Positions 51,207-60,225 are shown, numbered from the stretch's first letter. The stretch: DNA of 64,000 bases from Novosphingobium huizhouense (GCF_020179475.1 NZ_JAILXZ010000001.1:1240001-1304000); one strand, 5' to 3'. Numbers and translations: made by a program. Notes: generated by a model from the letters alone, not told the origin.

Positions 51207-53135
51207 TCAGGCGAAAATGCCGTCGCGCGCCGGTGGCTGCTGCGAAGCGGTGCCGCGTCCGCGGTTCGTCTGCACGAGCTGGGAGTTTGCCGGGTTGCGT
51301 GCGTTGCCGCCCGAGCGATTGTCGCCCTGGCCGCTGCCCGTCGCGCCGGCGTTCCCGTTCCCGTTCCCGTTCCCGTTCCCGTTCCCTTGTCCTGCCGGGC
51401 CGCTCCCCGCGCCAGCGGGGTCGTTCGCGTTCGATCCATGCGTCGATCGTGGTGGTTGGTCGCCGCGGGGCTGGTCCTGCTGCTGGCTGCCTCCCGCCTG
51501 CTGTGCTGCAGGCATCGCCTGGCTCGCACTGGCGACTGCCGGGGCGAAGCCGGCATCGCTGCTCGTCATCTGGACCGACAGGCCATCGTCGTCGGCGCGA
51601 AACCGCATCGAGACCTTGCCGAATTCTCCGTGCGTGAGCGCGACGGCGATCGGCGCCGCCGGATTGTGCGCGTCCGACCTTGCGCGGGCGATGGCGTCCA
51701 CCAGCCCGTCCATGTCGATTCGCGCGCCGCTGCGCAGGGGCTGCGGGACGTCGGGAGCGACGGGGGGGCGCTCGTTCGATGTGGCCGTGTGATCGGTTGC
51801 CGGAAAAACGATCGGAGCATCGGGCTGCATCACGGGCTTGGCCCGCCGCTCGCTGTCGACAAGCGCAGTGCTCGCCTGCTTGGCGCTCTGCGCCACGTCC
51901 GGCTCCGCTGCCCGAACGTGTTCCACGGGACCCTTCGGATCGGCGGGCCGTGAGGCGGGAGGTGTTGCAGGCGCGACCGGTGCGGCCGATGGATCGGCTT
52001 CGCGCGGCGCAGTTCGGGTTACGCCATCGTGCGTTGGAGACGAAACCGTCGTGTCCGTTGCCGGGGCGGCCGGGGCACCCGGGACCGGGCCGGTCCCAAC
52101 CGGTATGGCCGAGCCTACCGTGCCAGCCGAAACCGGGCTCGCGGCGCCCGGTGCAGCGTCCGGTAGCATGGGCTGCGACGCTCGTTTTGGGGCGGTCTCG
52201 GGCAAGGCCTCGGTCGGCTTCGTGTCAATCCGGGTGACGGGCATCCCGGTCGGCAACACCGTCGGTTCGACCGGAACCTTGGCAACGGTCAGTACGGTCG
52301 GGCGGAATCCGGACGGCGCGGCAGGCGTCGGCGTTTGGGGTTCGGCGACCAGCGTTAGCGCGACGTCCGGCACCATGCCGGCGCGCCCGCCGGATGGAAG
52401 CGCCCCGACCGGAGCTGGGCGCTGCGGTGCTGCTACGGCTGATTGCGTGCGGACCGGCCGAGCAGGTCGCGCCTGCGCGGGCGACACCGGCTGGGCCGAG
52501 GCGGTGGAACCAGTTGCGAGAAGCGGGCGAGATGACGGCCTGGTGCTGCTGGCGGGCGGGACGAGGTCAGGATTGGCGGTCACTGCAGGGCTTGCGGCTG
52601 CAACACTTTGCGCCGGTGCGGGCTGCACAGCGCCAGCACCGGCTGTCGTGGTTGCAGGCGCAGGTGCAGGTGTAGATGCAGACGCGCGAGCAGGGCCAGC
52701 GGAAGGAGCGGACGGCAGAGGCGACGCCTGCAGGATGCCCGTGAACTGCACAACGAGCTCGATGGGCCGGGCAAGCTTGCGATCTTCGGCGAGGTCTTCA
52801 TCCTGAGCCGCGTCTTCGTTGTTCGCCCCGATTGAGAGAGCATCGGCCGCGGTCCCACTGGTCGCCGGAACGGCAAGAATGGGGTCTGCCGGCAACGACG
52901 CTGCAGGATCGGGAGCGGCAGCGGCAAGCTTCTGCCGGGCGGCAACCACCTGCGGGCCCGTCGTCATGGTTTCGGCGAGAGCGGACGGTGACTGCGCTTC
53001 GACAAGCGCGGCAGCGAAGTCGGGGCCGGTGCCCGCGGTGCCGATGGAAACCGCCGATTTGCCGGAAGGACGCGCGCCGAGCGCATCGAGCGCGCTTGCA
53101 GGGAGCAGAGTGGCATTGGCGGTGAAATCGACCAT
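51207..53135 (-). CDS. fliK: Flagellar hook-length control protein FliK
   Basis: 642 residues, Pro/Ala/Thr-rich over most of its length and likely unfolded, as expected for an exported molecular ruler. The C-terminal domain shows the FliK-type segment MRFRADDDGLSVQMTSSDAGFA. Near the C-terminus is a run of six Gly-Asn units encoded by a perfect hexanucleotide repeat. The ATG at 53135 is chosen because AAGGA lies seven bases upstream; a TTG five codons earlier is the only alternative. Operon position between fliJ and fliL supports the call. Confidence 0.82.
   Translation of the reverse strand: MVDFTANATLLPASALDALGARPSGKSAVSIGTAGTGPDFAAALVEAQSPSALAETMTTGPQVVAARQKLAAAAPDPAASLPADPILAVPATSGTAADALSIGANNEDAAQDEDLAEDRKLARPIELVVQFTGILQASPLPSAPSAGPARASASTPAPAPATTTAGAGAVQPAPAQSVAAASPAVTANPDLVPPASSTRPSSRPLLATGSTASAQPVSPAQARPARPVRTQSAVAAPQRPAPVGALPSGGRAGMVPDVALTLVAEPQTPTPAAPSGFRPTVLTVAKVPVEPTVLPTGMPVTRIDTKPTEALPETAPKRASQPMLPDAAPGAASPVSAGTVGSAIPVGTGPVPGAPAAPATDTTVSSPTHDGVTRTAPREADPSAAPVAPATPPASRPADPKGPVEHVRAAEPDVAQSAKQASTALVDSERRAKPVMQPDAPIVFPATDHTATSNERPPVAPDVPQPLRSGARIDMDGLVDAIARARSDAHNPAAPIAVALTHGEFGKVSMRFRADDDGLSVQMTSSDAGFAPAVASASQAMPAAQQAGGSQQQDQPRGDQPPRSTHGSNANDPAGAGSGPAGQGNGNGNGNGNGNAGATGSGQGDNRSGGNARNPANSQLVQTNRGRGTASQQPPARDGIFA
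51351..51386. repeat. Hexanucleotide tandem repeat in fliK (6 copies)
   Basis: GTTCCC repeats six times without error (GGGAAC on the coding strand), encoding Gly-Asn six times. The unit length keeps the reading frame. Such repeats gain or lose units readily, so the FliK length may vary between strains. Confidence 0.95.
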
Positions 53136-53201
53136 TGGCAGGTCCTTCAAGCGGTTGGCACCGCACGCTCTTCAAGATGCGTGCCAAGTGCGGTAGGTCG
53201 G

Positions 53202-53630
53202 TCAGCTTTCGGTGCGACGGCTTCTCGCTGATGCTGAGGGCACCGCACCCGATTGTCGCAGCCGAGCGATCCTGCGAGCCTGTTCCTCGGCGCGATCCTG
53301 AACCGCCGCGCGACGGCGCTCGGCCTCGGCCGCCTCGGCGGCGCGGGCGTCGGCGATGCTGCGCGCCCGTGCGACGTCGCGCTCGTTTCCGGTCGCGATG
53401 CGTTCAAGGCCGCGAATGAAGGTGTGCTGCTGCTGGAGCGCTGCAGCGTCGGTCGCATCCGCGCGGGCGGCGTACTCGGCGACCAGCGAGCGGGTGCGGT
53501 GGCCCAGAGCCTCGAGTTGGGCGAGCGTGCCTTCGGCCTTGCCTGCCTCGGCCAGTGCGGTTCGCCGTGCCACGTCGCGGATTCGCTCGAGCCGCTGCAA
53601 CCGGGCAAGCCGGACGCGCTCAGCCTTCAT
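53202..53630 (-). CDS. fliJ: Flagellar protein FliJ-like
   Basis: 142 residues, almost wholly helical and rich in Ala, Arg and Glu, with heptad-like spacing as in the FliJ coiled coil. FliJ sits on the FliI ATPase ring and delivers chaperones. No sharp sequence motif exists in the family; the call rests on composition, size and location directly after fliI, with an 11-base overlap. The C-terminus ends in a basic Ser/Arg tail. Confidence 0.8.
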   Translation of the reverse strand: MKAERVRLARLQRLERIRDVARRTALAEAGKAEGTLAQLEALGHRTRSLVAEYAARADATDAAALQQQHTFIRGLERIATGNERDVARARSIADARAAEAAEAERRRAAVQDRAEEQARRIARLRQSGAVPSASARSRRTES

Positions 53631-54948
53631 GACCGAGCAGGCGCACCAGCGCAGCTATGCTGGCATCGAGATCGACCACTTCGCGCTGCGGTTGCGACAG
53701 GAAGGCGCTCAGTGCTTCGTGCATGGCAATTGCGCGATCGAGCTGGGGGTCTGTGCCGGAGCGATAGGCACCCATCAGCACGAGATCCCGGTTGGCTTCA
53801 TAAGTCGCTACCAGCGCGCGAAACTGGCGTGCGAGCTGCTGATGGTCGGGTGCGGTAATGTCGCTCATCACCCGCGAGAGCGAGGCGGCGATGTCGATCG
53901 CCGGATACTGCCCGCGCTGCGCCAGATCGCGCGAGAGCACGATATGCCCGTCGAGAATGGAGCGGGCGGTATCGACAACCGGATCGTCCTGGTTGTCGCC
54001 ATCGGCGAGCACGGTGTAGAGCCCGGTGATCGAACCGCCACTCGCCGCCGAATTGCCGGCGCGCTCGACCAGCTTGGTGATGGTGGCGAGCGCCGATGGC
54101 GGATAGCCACGCGCAGCGCCGGGTTCGCCCAGCAGCAAGGCGATTTCACGACCGGCGTGCGCCACGCGGGTCAGCGAGTCCATGATCAGCAGCACGCGCT
54201 TGCCCTTCGCGCGGAAGTATTCGGCCATGCTCGTGGCGAGCATCGCGCCGCGGATGCGCAAGTTGGGCGCGTGGTCGGCAGGCACGGCCACGATCACGCT
54301 GCGCGCGCGCTTCGTGCCGTGCATGTGGCGCTCTACGAAGTCCGACACCTCGCGCGCGCGCTCTCCGATCAGCCCGACGACGACGATCTCGGCCTCGGCG
54401 CCATGCGCGATCATGTCGAGCAGCACCGACTTGCCCACCCCCGACCCGGACATGACGCCGATGCGCTGGCCAACGCCGAACGTGGTCAATGCATTGAGCG
54501 CGCGTACGCCGGTGTCGAAGGACAAGCGCACGGGCGATCGATCGAGCGCGCCGGCACGGACGCCGCCCGATGGCCATTCGCGGCTCGCCTCGATGGCCGG
54601 CCCGCCGTCGATCGGCTTGCCCTCGCCATCCACCGCGCGACCGAGGAAGGCTTCGCCAACCGGCAGCATGCCCGGGCGCCCTTCGGGCCGGACACGTGAA
54701 CCGGGTCGCAGCAGGACTGCATCGCCGAGCAGCATCATCAGGGTATTGCCGTTGCGAAAGCCGATGACTTCCGCCGCCAGAGAGCCTGCGCCATGCGCGA
54801 TCCGGCACTGGGTGCCGATCGGCACCGAAAGACCGCTGACTTCGAGCAGGCCCCCGTCACAGGCGGACAGCAGGCCATAGCGGCGCGGAGCGAAATCGGG
54901 CTGCACCTCTCCGAACCGCGCCAGCATCGGCAGGGCGGGGTTCAGCAT
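53620..54948 (-). CDS. fliI: Flagellum-specific ATP synthase FliI
   Basis: 442 residues. The F1-beta-like ATPase of the flagellar export apparatus. Walker A is GSGVGKS, Walker B is VLLIMDSLTR, and the segments FGVGQRIGVMSG, GEPGAARGYPPS and DGHIVLSRDLAQRGQYPAID are all typical. The start at 54948 overlaps fliH by seven bases; an in-frame ATG at 54981 is less likely. The export order fliH-fliI-fliJ is conserved. Confidence 0.95.
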   Translation of the reverse strand: MLNPALPMLARFGEVQPDFAPRRYGLLSACDGGLLEVSGLSVPIGTQCRIAHGAGSLAAEVIGFRNGNTLMMLLGDAVLLRPGSRVRPEGRPGMLPVGEAFLGRAVDGEGKPIDGGPAIEASREWPSGGVRAGALDRSPVRLSFDTGVRALNALTTFGVGQRIGVMSGSGVGKSVLLDMIAHGAEAEIVVVGLIGERAREVSDFVERHMHGTKRARSVIVAVPADHAPNLRIRGAMLATSMAEYFRAKGKRVLLIMDSLTRVAHAGREIALLLGEPGAARGYPPSALATITKLVERAGNSAASGGSITGLYTVLADGDNQDDPVVDTARSILDGHIVLSRDLAQRGQYPAIDIAASLSRVMSDITAPDHQQLARQFRALVATYEANRDLVLMGAYRSGTDPQLDRAIAMHEALSAFLSQPQREVVDLDASIAALVRLLGHEG

Positions 54949-55586
54949 TGGCGCAGCGCGTCCTCGATCGCCCGGCGCCACTGCTCGGGGCCGTCCTCGA
55001 CCCCTCCGTGCGCGCCTTCGACGCGGATGGACCCGCGTTCGAGCGTCGGGTCGGGTTCACAGTGCCAGGCTTCGGGCAGGCGGGCGTGAACCAGAGCGAG
55101 GTCTTCCGGGTGCAGGCGGATCACCCGCGCATCCTCGGCGCGCGCCAGCATCGCTGCGGCGGCCGCGACCCGGCGCGCGAGCGCATCTGCGTCGATCGCG
55201 GCTTGCGCGGTGACGGTTTCGCACAAGGCGAGCACGGTCTGGCGCAAGCGGTCCTGCAACTGATGAACCATCGCTTCGTCCAACCGGGCGAGGCCAGTCT
55301 CGATCCGATGGCGCGCCGCGTCGCGTTCGGCTGCCTCGACCTGGGCTGCGCGGCGCGCATCCTCGGCGCCTTGCGCATAGCCGTCCGCGAAGGCGCTCTG
55401 CAGGGGATCTTCGTCGATCCCTTGCGGCGCGCGTTGCAGGGATGCCTTCTCGTCCGCCGTTCGATCGGCCTCGGACACGAACCGGGCGTCGCGCGCGAAC
55501 AGGCTCGCGCCGTTGCCCAGCAGTTCGGCGAGCGCGAACGAGCGGGCACCAGGAGGCGCAAAGCGATCGTGGAGCATCTCAGACAT
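54942..55586 (-). CDS. fliH: Flagellar export regulator FliH
   Basis: 214 residues. FliH binds and regulates FliI. The N-terminal half is charged; SAFADGYAQGAEDARRAAQVE and the following helix resemble the A/G-x3-G heptad-like region of the family. The C-terminal part (about 110-210) is the V-ATPase E-like domain (VIRLHPEDLALV, DPTLERGSIRVE). Overlaps with fliG (8 bases) and fliI (7) show tight coupling. Confidence 0.88.
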   Translation of the reverse strand: MSEMLHDRFAPPGARSFALAELLGNGASLFARDARFVSEADRTADEKASLQRAPQGIDEDPLQSAFADGYAQGAEDARRAAQVEAAERDAARHRIETGLARLDEAMVHQLQDRLRQTVLALCETVTAQAAIDADALARRVAAAAAMLARAEDARVIRLHPEDLALVHARLPEAWHCEPDPTLERGSIRVEGAHGGVEDGPEQWRRAIEDALRQC

Positions 55587-56607
55587 AGTCGTCGTCGCCT
55601 GCGCCGAAAACGATCACGCCCTCGGCAGAGAGACGGCGGGCGGCGGTGACGATGGCTTTCTGTGCTTCGATGACCTCGGCCATCTTCATCCGGCCTCGCG
55701 CGGCGATCTCGTCGCGCACGCCGTCGGCGGCGCGGCTGGACATGGCCCGGAAGAAACAGTCACGCTGGTCTTCGGGAATTCCCTTGAGCGCAGCGATGAG
55801 CGTGTCGGAATCGACTTCGCGCAGCAGCGAGCCCATCGACTTGTCGTCGAGCACGTAGAGGTGCTCGAACTTGAACATCTCGTTCTCGATCGCCTTGGCC
55901 AGCGCTTTGTCCTGCTTGGCGATCTCGGGCATCACCCGCTTTTCGACCGCACGCGCGGCCGCGTTGATGATGTCGGCGGCCTCGCGAGGACCGCCCATGG
56001 TGAGCGCGGCGCGACCGTGGCATTCGGTGATCCGCCGTGCGAGCATTTCCTCGAGCAGGACGATGGCTTCGGGCGCGACCGGGCCCAACGTCGCGATCCG
56101 GTGCACCACCTGCGGCTGGATCGCGTCGGGCAGTGCGTGAAGCACGGCGGCGGCAACCTCGGGATCGAGCTGGACCAGCAGGACGGCGATCGCCTGCGGA
56201 TGCTCATCGCGCACCAGTGGCACGATGACCTGCGGGGTCAGCCAGCGGGCGAGTTCCAGCGAACTGGTCTTGCCAGCTTCTTCGGGCGCTATGCGCTGCA
56301 TCAGGCTGTCGGCCTTCACTTCGCCGACAGCGCGCGTCATCAGTGTCCGAACCTGGCCGACACGGTCGTGTGCGGTAAGCCCGAGCTTCTCGGTCTTCTC
56401 GACGAAGCCGACGATGGCCTGGGCGATCGTACGCGGGCCGATTTCGCCCAACGCACACATCTTTTCGCCGAGCAGCCGCAGTTCACCCGGCTCCAGCTGG
56501 GAAAGCAGGTGTGCGGCCTGATCGTCTTCGAGCAGCATGACCATAACGGCCGCGCGCTCGGGATCGCTGATCGTCGCGTCGGCCTCGATTGCGCTCATCT
56601 CGCTCAT
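55579..56607 (-). CDS. fliG: Flagellar motor switch protein FliG
   Basis: 342 residues. N-terminal domain binds FliF, middle and C-terminal domains contact FliM and the stator. The EHPQ motif lies in VRDEHPQAIAVLL, and MFKFEHLYVLDDKSMGSLLREV with the charged helix after CFFRAMSSRAA forms the torque-generating part. Length and order are standard. It overlaps fliF by four bases and fliH by eight. Confidence 0.95.
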   Translation of the reverse strand: MSEMSAIEADATISDPERAAVMVMLLEDDQAAHLLSQLEPGELRLLGEKMCALGEIGPRTIAQAIVGFVEKTEKLGLTAHDRVGQVRTLMTRAVGEVKADSLMQRIAPEEAGKTSSLELARWLTPQVIVPLVRDEHPQAIAVLLVQLDPEVAAAVLHALPDAIQPQVVHRIATLGPVAPEAIVLLEEMLARRITECHGRAALTMGGPREAADIINAAARAVEKRVMPEIAKQDKALAKAIENEMFKFEHLYVLDDKSMGSLLREVDSDTLIAALKGIPEDQRDCFFRAMSSRAADGVRDEIAARGRMKMAEVIEAQKAIVTAARRLSAEGVIVFGAGDDDYV

Positions 56608-58349
56608 CGCGCGCCTTCCTCTTCAGGTTCCTTGAGCATCTGCCGCAGCGCTTCGACGGCGCTCTCCGGCTTTTCGGCGACCAGCCGCTGGGCGAGCCCG
56701 ACCTGGGCGCTCAGCAGCTCCGGATCGATCTGGCCGCTGGCATTGGTCAGCTGCGGCGGCTTGCGGTTGCCGCCGGCACCGGCGGATGCTGAATCGGCAT
56801 CGGCATCGTTGTCCTCGTCCGCCCCTGCGTCCTCACCATCGGCGTCTTCGACCGCCCCGGACTTGCCCTTCTTCTTGCCCGGCTTGCCGGCTCCAGTGGC
56901 GGGATCGCGCCTCAGCGCCTTGATCAGCGGACGTACGCCGAGCAGCAGCGTCATCAGCACTGCGAGCAGGGCAACGACGTTGCGCAGGATCGTCGCGAAC
57001 CATGGCGTTTCCCAGAACTTCGGTGGCGTGACCACCGCCGGCTGGAAGCTGCGCACGGCAACCGCCACCTGATCTCCGCGTGCGGGATCAGCGCCGACCG
57101 CCGCAGAGACCAGCTGCTTGATCTGCTCGATTTCGGCGGGCTTGGCCTTGGCCATTACCGCGCCCGAGAGCGCAACAGCGACTGACAGGCGCTTGATCTT
57201 GCCGGGGCCTGCATTGACGACCGCGACTTCGCGGCCAAGCTCGTAGGTCTTGGTCGACGAACTTTCGCCGTTGGTCGGCGCGGCGCTGGGTGTCGCGGCC
57301 GGGCTAGGGGTTGCGCCCGGCGCCCCGGGCTGTGGCGTGGTCGGGGGCGGTGGCGTGTTCGACAGGACTCCGGGCACGCCCGCAGCGCCCCCTGCGGCAG
57401 AGGATTGCGATGCGGACTGCGATTCCTGGCGCACCGCGCCGTTCTTGTCGTAGCTTTCGCGCGCCGAGGTCGTCTGGTCCATGTCGAGTTCGACTTGGAT
57501 CTCGGACGAGAAATTGCCATCGCCGAGCATAGGAGTCAGCAGCGCCGCGACTTGCTGGCGGAGTTTTTCCTCGAGCCGCCCCTGCATCTCGAGCCGGTCG
57601 TTGTCGCCTGGCTTGTCCGAAGACAGCAGGCGTCCGTGCTGGTCGATCACCCGCACGGCGTCGACAGAGAGGCCGGGGACCGACGCGGCGACCAGGTTGA
57701 CGATCGCCGCGACCTGGCTGTCCGAAAGCTGCCGCCCGCGCGCCAGCTTGACCATGACGGAGGCCGAAGGCGCCGCGTTGTCGCGGACGAAGACCGATTT
57801 CTCGGGTTCGGCCAGGTGCACCCTGACCGCCTCAATACCGTCGATCTGCATGACCGTCAGCTCGAGCTCGCGCTCTCGAGCGGCCTGCAGGCGCTCGCCT
57901 TCCACCGTGCGGCTGGCGCCCATCGGCAGCTTGTCGATCATCTGCTCGCCTGTCTCCGGCGTGGCGATCGCGCCGTCCGAGGCCGCGACCATGCGCGCCT
58001 TGTAAAGATCGTCCTCGCCGACCGAGAGAGCGCCGGTGGAATTGTCGATGGTGTAGGGAATCGAAGCCTTGTCGAGCGCGGCGGCGACTTGCGCGCGCTC
58101 GCTGTCGGAAAGTTCGCTGTAGAGCACGCGCTGCGGTGCAGGCGCCATCGTCATCCAGAGCAGGCCGGTCAGCCCGGCCGCTGTCACTCCACCGAACCAG
58201 GGGAGCGCCCTGCGAACCGGCGGCTGGCCGAGAAACTGCCCGACACGGGTAAGGATCGGCCCTCCAGCGGGATCGGTCAATGGCGCGAGCAACGACGGGG
58301 CCGGTCCTGCCGGCAGGGCGCCGGAGGACGCGGGTACGATATCCGCCAT
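56604..58349 (-). CDS. fliF: Flagellar MS-ring protein FliF
   Basis: 581 residues. Two membrane helices (about 48-70 and 450-472) flank the periplasmic ring-building domains (LYSELSDSERAQVAAALDKA, VHLAEPEKSVFVRD). The cytoplasmic C-terminal tail is acidic, with a Lys-rich patch (KPGKKKGKSG), and ends in the FliG-binding segment LRQMLKEPEEE. The Pro/Ala-rich part near 330-360 is a surface loop. It starts three bases after fliE. Confidence 0.95.
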   Translation of the reverse strand: MADIVPASSGALPAGPAPSLLAPLTDPAGGPILTRVGQFLGQPPVRRALPWFGGVTAAGLTGLLWMTMAPAPQRVLYSELSDSERAQVAAALDKASIPYTIDNSTGALSVGEDDLYKARMVAASDGAIATPETGEQMIDKLPMGASRTVEGERLQAARERELELTVMQIDGIEAVRVHLAEPEKSVFVRDNAAPSASVMVKLARGRQLSDSQVAAIVNLVAASVPGLSVDAVRVIDQHGRLLSSDKPGDNDRLEMQGRLEEKLRQQVAALLTPMLGDGNFSSEIQVELDMDQTTSARESYDKNGAVRQESQSASQSSAAGGAAGVPGVLSNTPPPPTTPQPGAPGATPSPAATPSAAPTNGESSSTKTYELGREVAVVNAGPGKIKRLSVAVALSGAVMAKAKPAEIEQIKQLVSAAVGADPARGDQVAVAVRSFQPAVVTPPKFWETPWFATILRNVVALLAVLMTLLLGVRPLIKALRRDPATGAGKPGKKKGKSGAVEDADGEDAGADEDNDADADSASAGAGGNRKPPQLTNASGQIDPELLSAQVGLAQRLVAEKPESAVEALRQMLKEPEEEGAR

Positions 58350-58352
58350 CTA

Positions 58353-58718
58353 TCAGATCCCCATCCGCATGATGTCCTGGTAGGCGGACAGCAGCTTGTT
58401 GCGGACCTGCAGGGTCGCCTCGAATGCGACTCCCGATTCCTGGCGTGCGAGCATCACCTTGGCGACGTCGGTCACTTCACCCTTTTCATAGCCTTCGCTC
58501 AGCACCGCCGCCTTGTCCTGCGTTGCCGCGACCTGATCGAGCGCGGACTTGAGCGCGCCGGTAAACCCTCCGGCCGGTGCCGCCCCTCCGGTTTCCGCGG
58601 TCGCGTCGGAGGGATTGCGGATCTGCTGCAGCAGCTGCGAGCGTTCGACGATCTGCTGGCGCAAGGCCATGATCTGCTGGACGCCGGTCGCACCGCCGAT
58701 GGCGCCGATGCCGCTCAT
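58353..58718 (-). CDS. fliE: Flagellar hook-basal body protein FliE
   Basis: 121 residues. FliE links the MS ring to the proximal rod. The C-terminal half is conserved: GEVTDVAKVMLARQESGVAF, then QVRNKLLSAYQDIMRM. The N-terminus is Gly/Ala-rich. It overlaps the sigma-54 activator gene by four bases (ATGA) and precedes fliF, so the activator and the structural genes probably form one transcript. Confidence 0.93.
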   Translation of the reverse strand: MSGIGAIGGATGVQQIMALRQQIVERSQLLQQIRNPSDATAETGGAAPAGGFTGALKSALDQVAATQDKAAVLSEGYEKGEVTDVAKVMLARQESGVAFEATLQVRNKLLSAYQDIMRMGI

Positions 58719-59998
58719 CGCCGGCCTCCGGCGGCGAGGCCGCCGATGGCAATGCCGGCTTCGCGGAAGCTGGCGAGGCGGTAGCGCAGCGTCCGCTCCG
58801 AGATGCCGAGCTGGCGGGCGGCCGCCACGCGGCTGCCGCCACAGGCCTCGAGTGTTGCAAGGATCGCGCGAGCCTCGGAAAGCTGCACGATGTTCGAGAG
58901 CTTGCCGCCGGCCGCAGCCGTGCTCTCTGTCGGCGCTTCGGTGCCGGCAAGTCGAACCGCGCGGTCGAAGACGATGTGCTCGGGGCCGATTTCGTGCTCG
59001 TTGCCCAGGAGGACGAGGGCGCGGCGGATGACGTTCTCGAGTTCGCGCACGTTGCCGGGCCAGGCATGGCAGGCGAGCATTGCGATCGCCGCGTCAGACA
59101 GCCACGGCACGACCTGCCCGACGGGAGCGTGACGCAGGATCATCGCAAAGGCGAGCGGCGCGATGTCCTCGCTGCGCTCGCTAAGCGGCCGCAGTGCGAG
59201 CGGAAACACATTGAGCCGATAGAACAGGTCGGCACGGAAGCGGCCTTCCTCGACTTCGAGCGGAAGATCGCGGTTGGCGCAGGCGATCACCCGCACATCG
59301 ACCTTGACCGGCGCCGTCGCCCCGATCGGAACGACTTCGCCTTCCTGAAGCGCGCGCAGCAGCTTGGCCTGGAGCGACAGCGGCATCTCGGCAATCTCGT
59401 CGAGCAGCAGCGTGCCGCCGTCGGCCGCGCGGAAGAACCCTTCGCCCGCGGCATTGGCGCCAGTGAACGATCCCTTCTGGTGCCCGAACAGCATCGCCTC
59501 GAGCATGGTCTCGGGCATGGCCGCGCAGTTGATCGCGATGAACGGCTTGCCCGCGCGGGGCGAACGCTCGTGGATGAAGCGGCTGAGCACTTCCTTGCCG
59601 GTTCCGGTCGGGCCGTTGATCAGTACGGGGATGTCGCTGCCGGCGATTCGCTCGGCGAGCGCCAGGATCGACAGGCTTTCGGGATCGGCGGCAATCGGAG
59701 CGCCAGGGGCCGAAGCGCAGGCGAGCAAGGCTGCAAGCACCGCCGGCGACGCTCCGTCGCCATACCGCAGCAGGAACCGCTGACCGCCGGCAAGCCTCGT
59801 GATCGAACAGGCGTCCGACCGCTCCAGCATCACCGACGTCCGCCGCGGATCGGCCGGGACCTTGTCCGAGATGTCGCGAAGTTCGGCCGATGCGCCGCCA
59901 AAGCTTGCTGCCACGCTCGAAGCGCGCACCGTCAACGGAGCATGGTCACGGCTCGCCGCCTCCGAGATGTGCAATCGTGTAAGCCTGCGACTCATCAT
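58715..59998 (-). CDS. Sigma-54-dependent flagellar regulator (FlbD/FleQ type)
   Basis: 427 residues. An N-terminal region of about 105 residues shows no receiver-type acidic pocket. The AAA+ domain has Walker A GPTGTGKE (129-136), a sigma-54 contact loop GSFTGA (176-181, usually GAFTGA), Walker B LLLDE (197-201) and NVRELENVIRR. A Fis-type helix-turn-helix closes the protein (GSRVAAARQLGISERTLRYRL). ATG 59998 is chosen for its GGGG ribosome site; 60019 and 60085 are alternatives. As head of the flagellar array it probably activates flagellar promoters. Confidence 0.9.
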   Translation of the reverse strand: MMSRRLTRLHISEAASRDHAPLTVRASSVAASFGGASAELRDISDKVPADPRRTSVMLERSDACSITRLAGGQRFLLRYGDGASPAVLAALLACASAPGAPIAADPESLSILALAERIAGSDIPVLINGPTGTGKEVLSRFIHERSPRAGKPFIAINCAAMPETMLEAMLFGHQKGSFTGANAAGEGFFRAADGGTLLLDEIAEMPLSLQAKLLRALQEGEVVPIGATAPVKVDVRVIACANRDLPLEVEEGRFRADLFYRLNVFPLALRPLSERSEDIAPLAFAMILRHAPVGQVVPWLSDAAIAMLACHAWPGNVRELENVIRRALVLLGNEHEIGPEHIVFDRAVRLAGTEAPTESTAAAGGKLSNIVQLSEARAILATLEACGGSRVAAARQLGISERTLRYRLASFREAGIAIGGLAAGGRR

Positions 59999-60104
59999 TT
60001 CAACCCCGTCTTTAACCATGTCTTCCAAGGGCCTTTTCGCGCGGAAACGACCAACAGGCCGAAACTTTAAGCTGCGTGTTTTCACCTAGTGTCAGCCCTC
60101 ATGA

Positions 60105-60128
60105 CCGGCAGATTCCGGCAGCCGGCAG
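60105..60128. repeat. CCGGCAG direct repeats upstream of fliC
   Basis: CCGGCAG occurs at 60105, 60115 and 60122, with a fourth copy at 60137 inside the adjoining palindrome. The group lies between the divergent fliC and sigma-54 activator genes, where binding sites for the activator are expected. Confidence 0.5.
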
Positions 60129-60130
60129 AC

Positions 60131-60157
60131 TTAATTCCGGCAGCTTCTTGCCGGTCT
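60131..60157 (+). promoter_or_regulatory. Candidate sigma-28 promoter of fliC
   Basis: TTAA (60131-60134), 15 bases, then GCCGGTCT (60150-60157), compared with the sigma-28 consensus TAAA-N15-GCCGATAA. Eight of twelve positions agree. Transcription would begin about 60 bases before the fliC ATG. Confidence 0.35.
60137..60154. promoter_or_regulatory. Palindromic site between fliC and the activator gene
   Basis: CCGGCA (60137-60142), six bases, TGCCGG (60149-60154): a perfect 6-bp inverted repeat. It resembles the C-CGGCA-type ftr sites bound by FlbD in Caulobacter. It overlaps the proposed fliC promoter, so binding could repress or activate fliC. Confidence 0.45.
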
Positions 60158-60225
60158 TTGTCCCGACGGCCCGATTCCACGAGGATCAGGCAGTCTTTCG
60201 GGAACGATCTCACTGGAGAGAAAAA

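Noticed and set aside
60067..60090. TAAAGTTT on the minus strand before the activator gene, resembling a sigma-28 -35 box
   Set aside because: The expected -10 (GCCGATAA) 11 bases later is absent; the sequence there is TCGTTTCC.
60137..60154. Sigma-54 promoter for fliC (GGCAGCTTCTTGC)
   Set aside because: GG and GC are nine bases apart instead of ten; the palindrome and sigma-28-like elements explain the region better.
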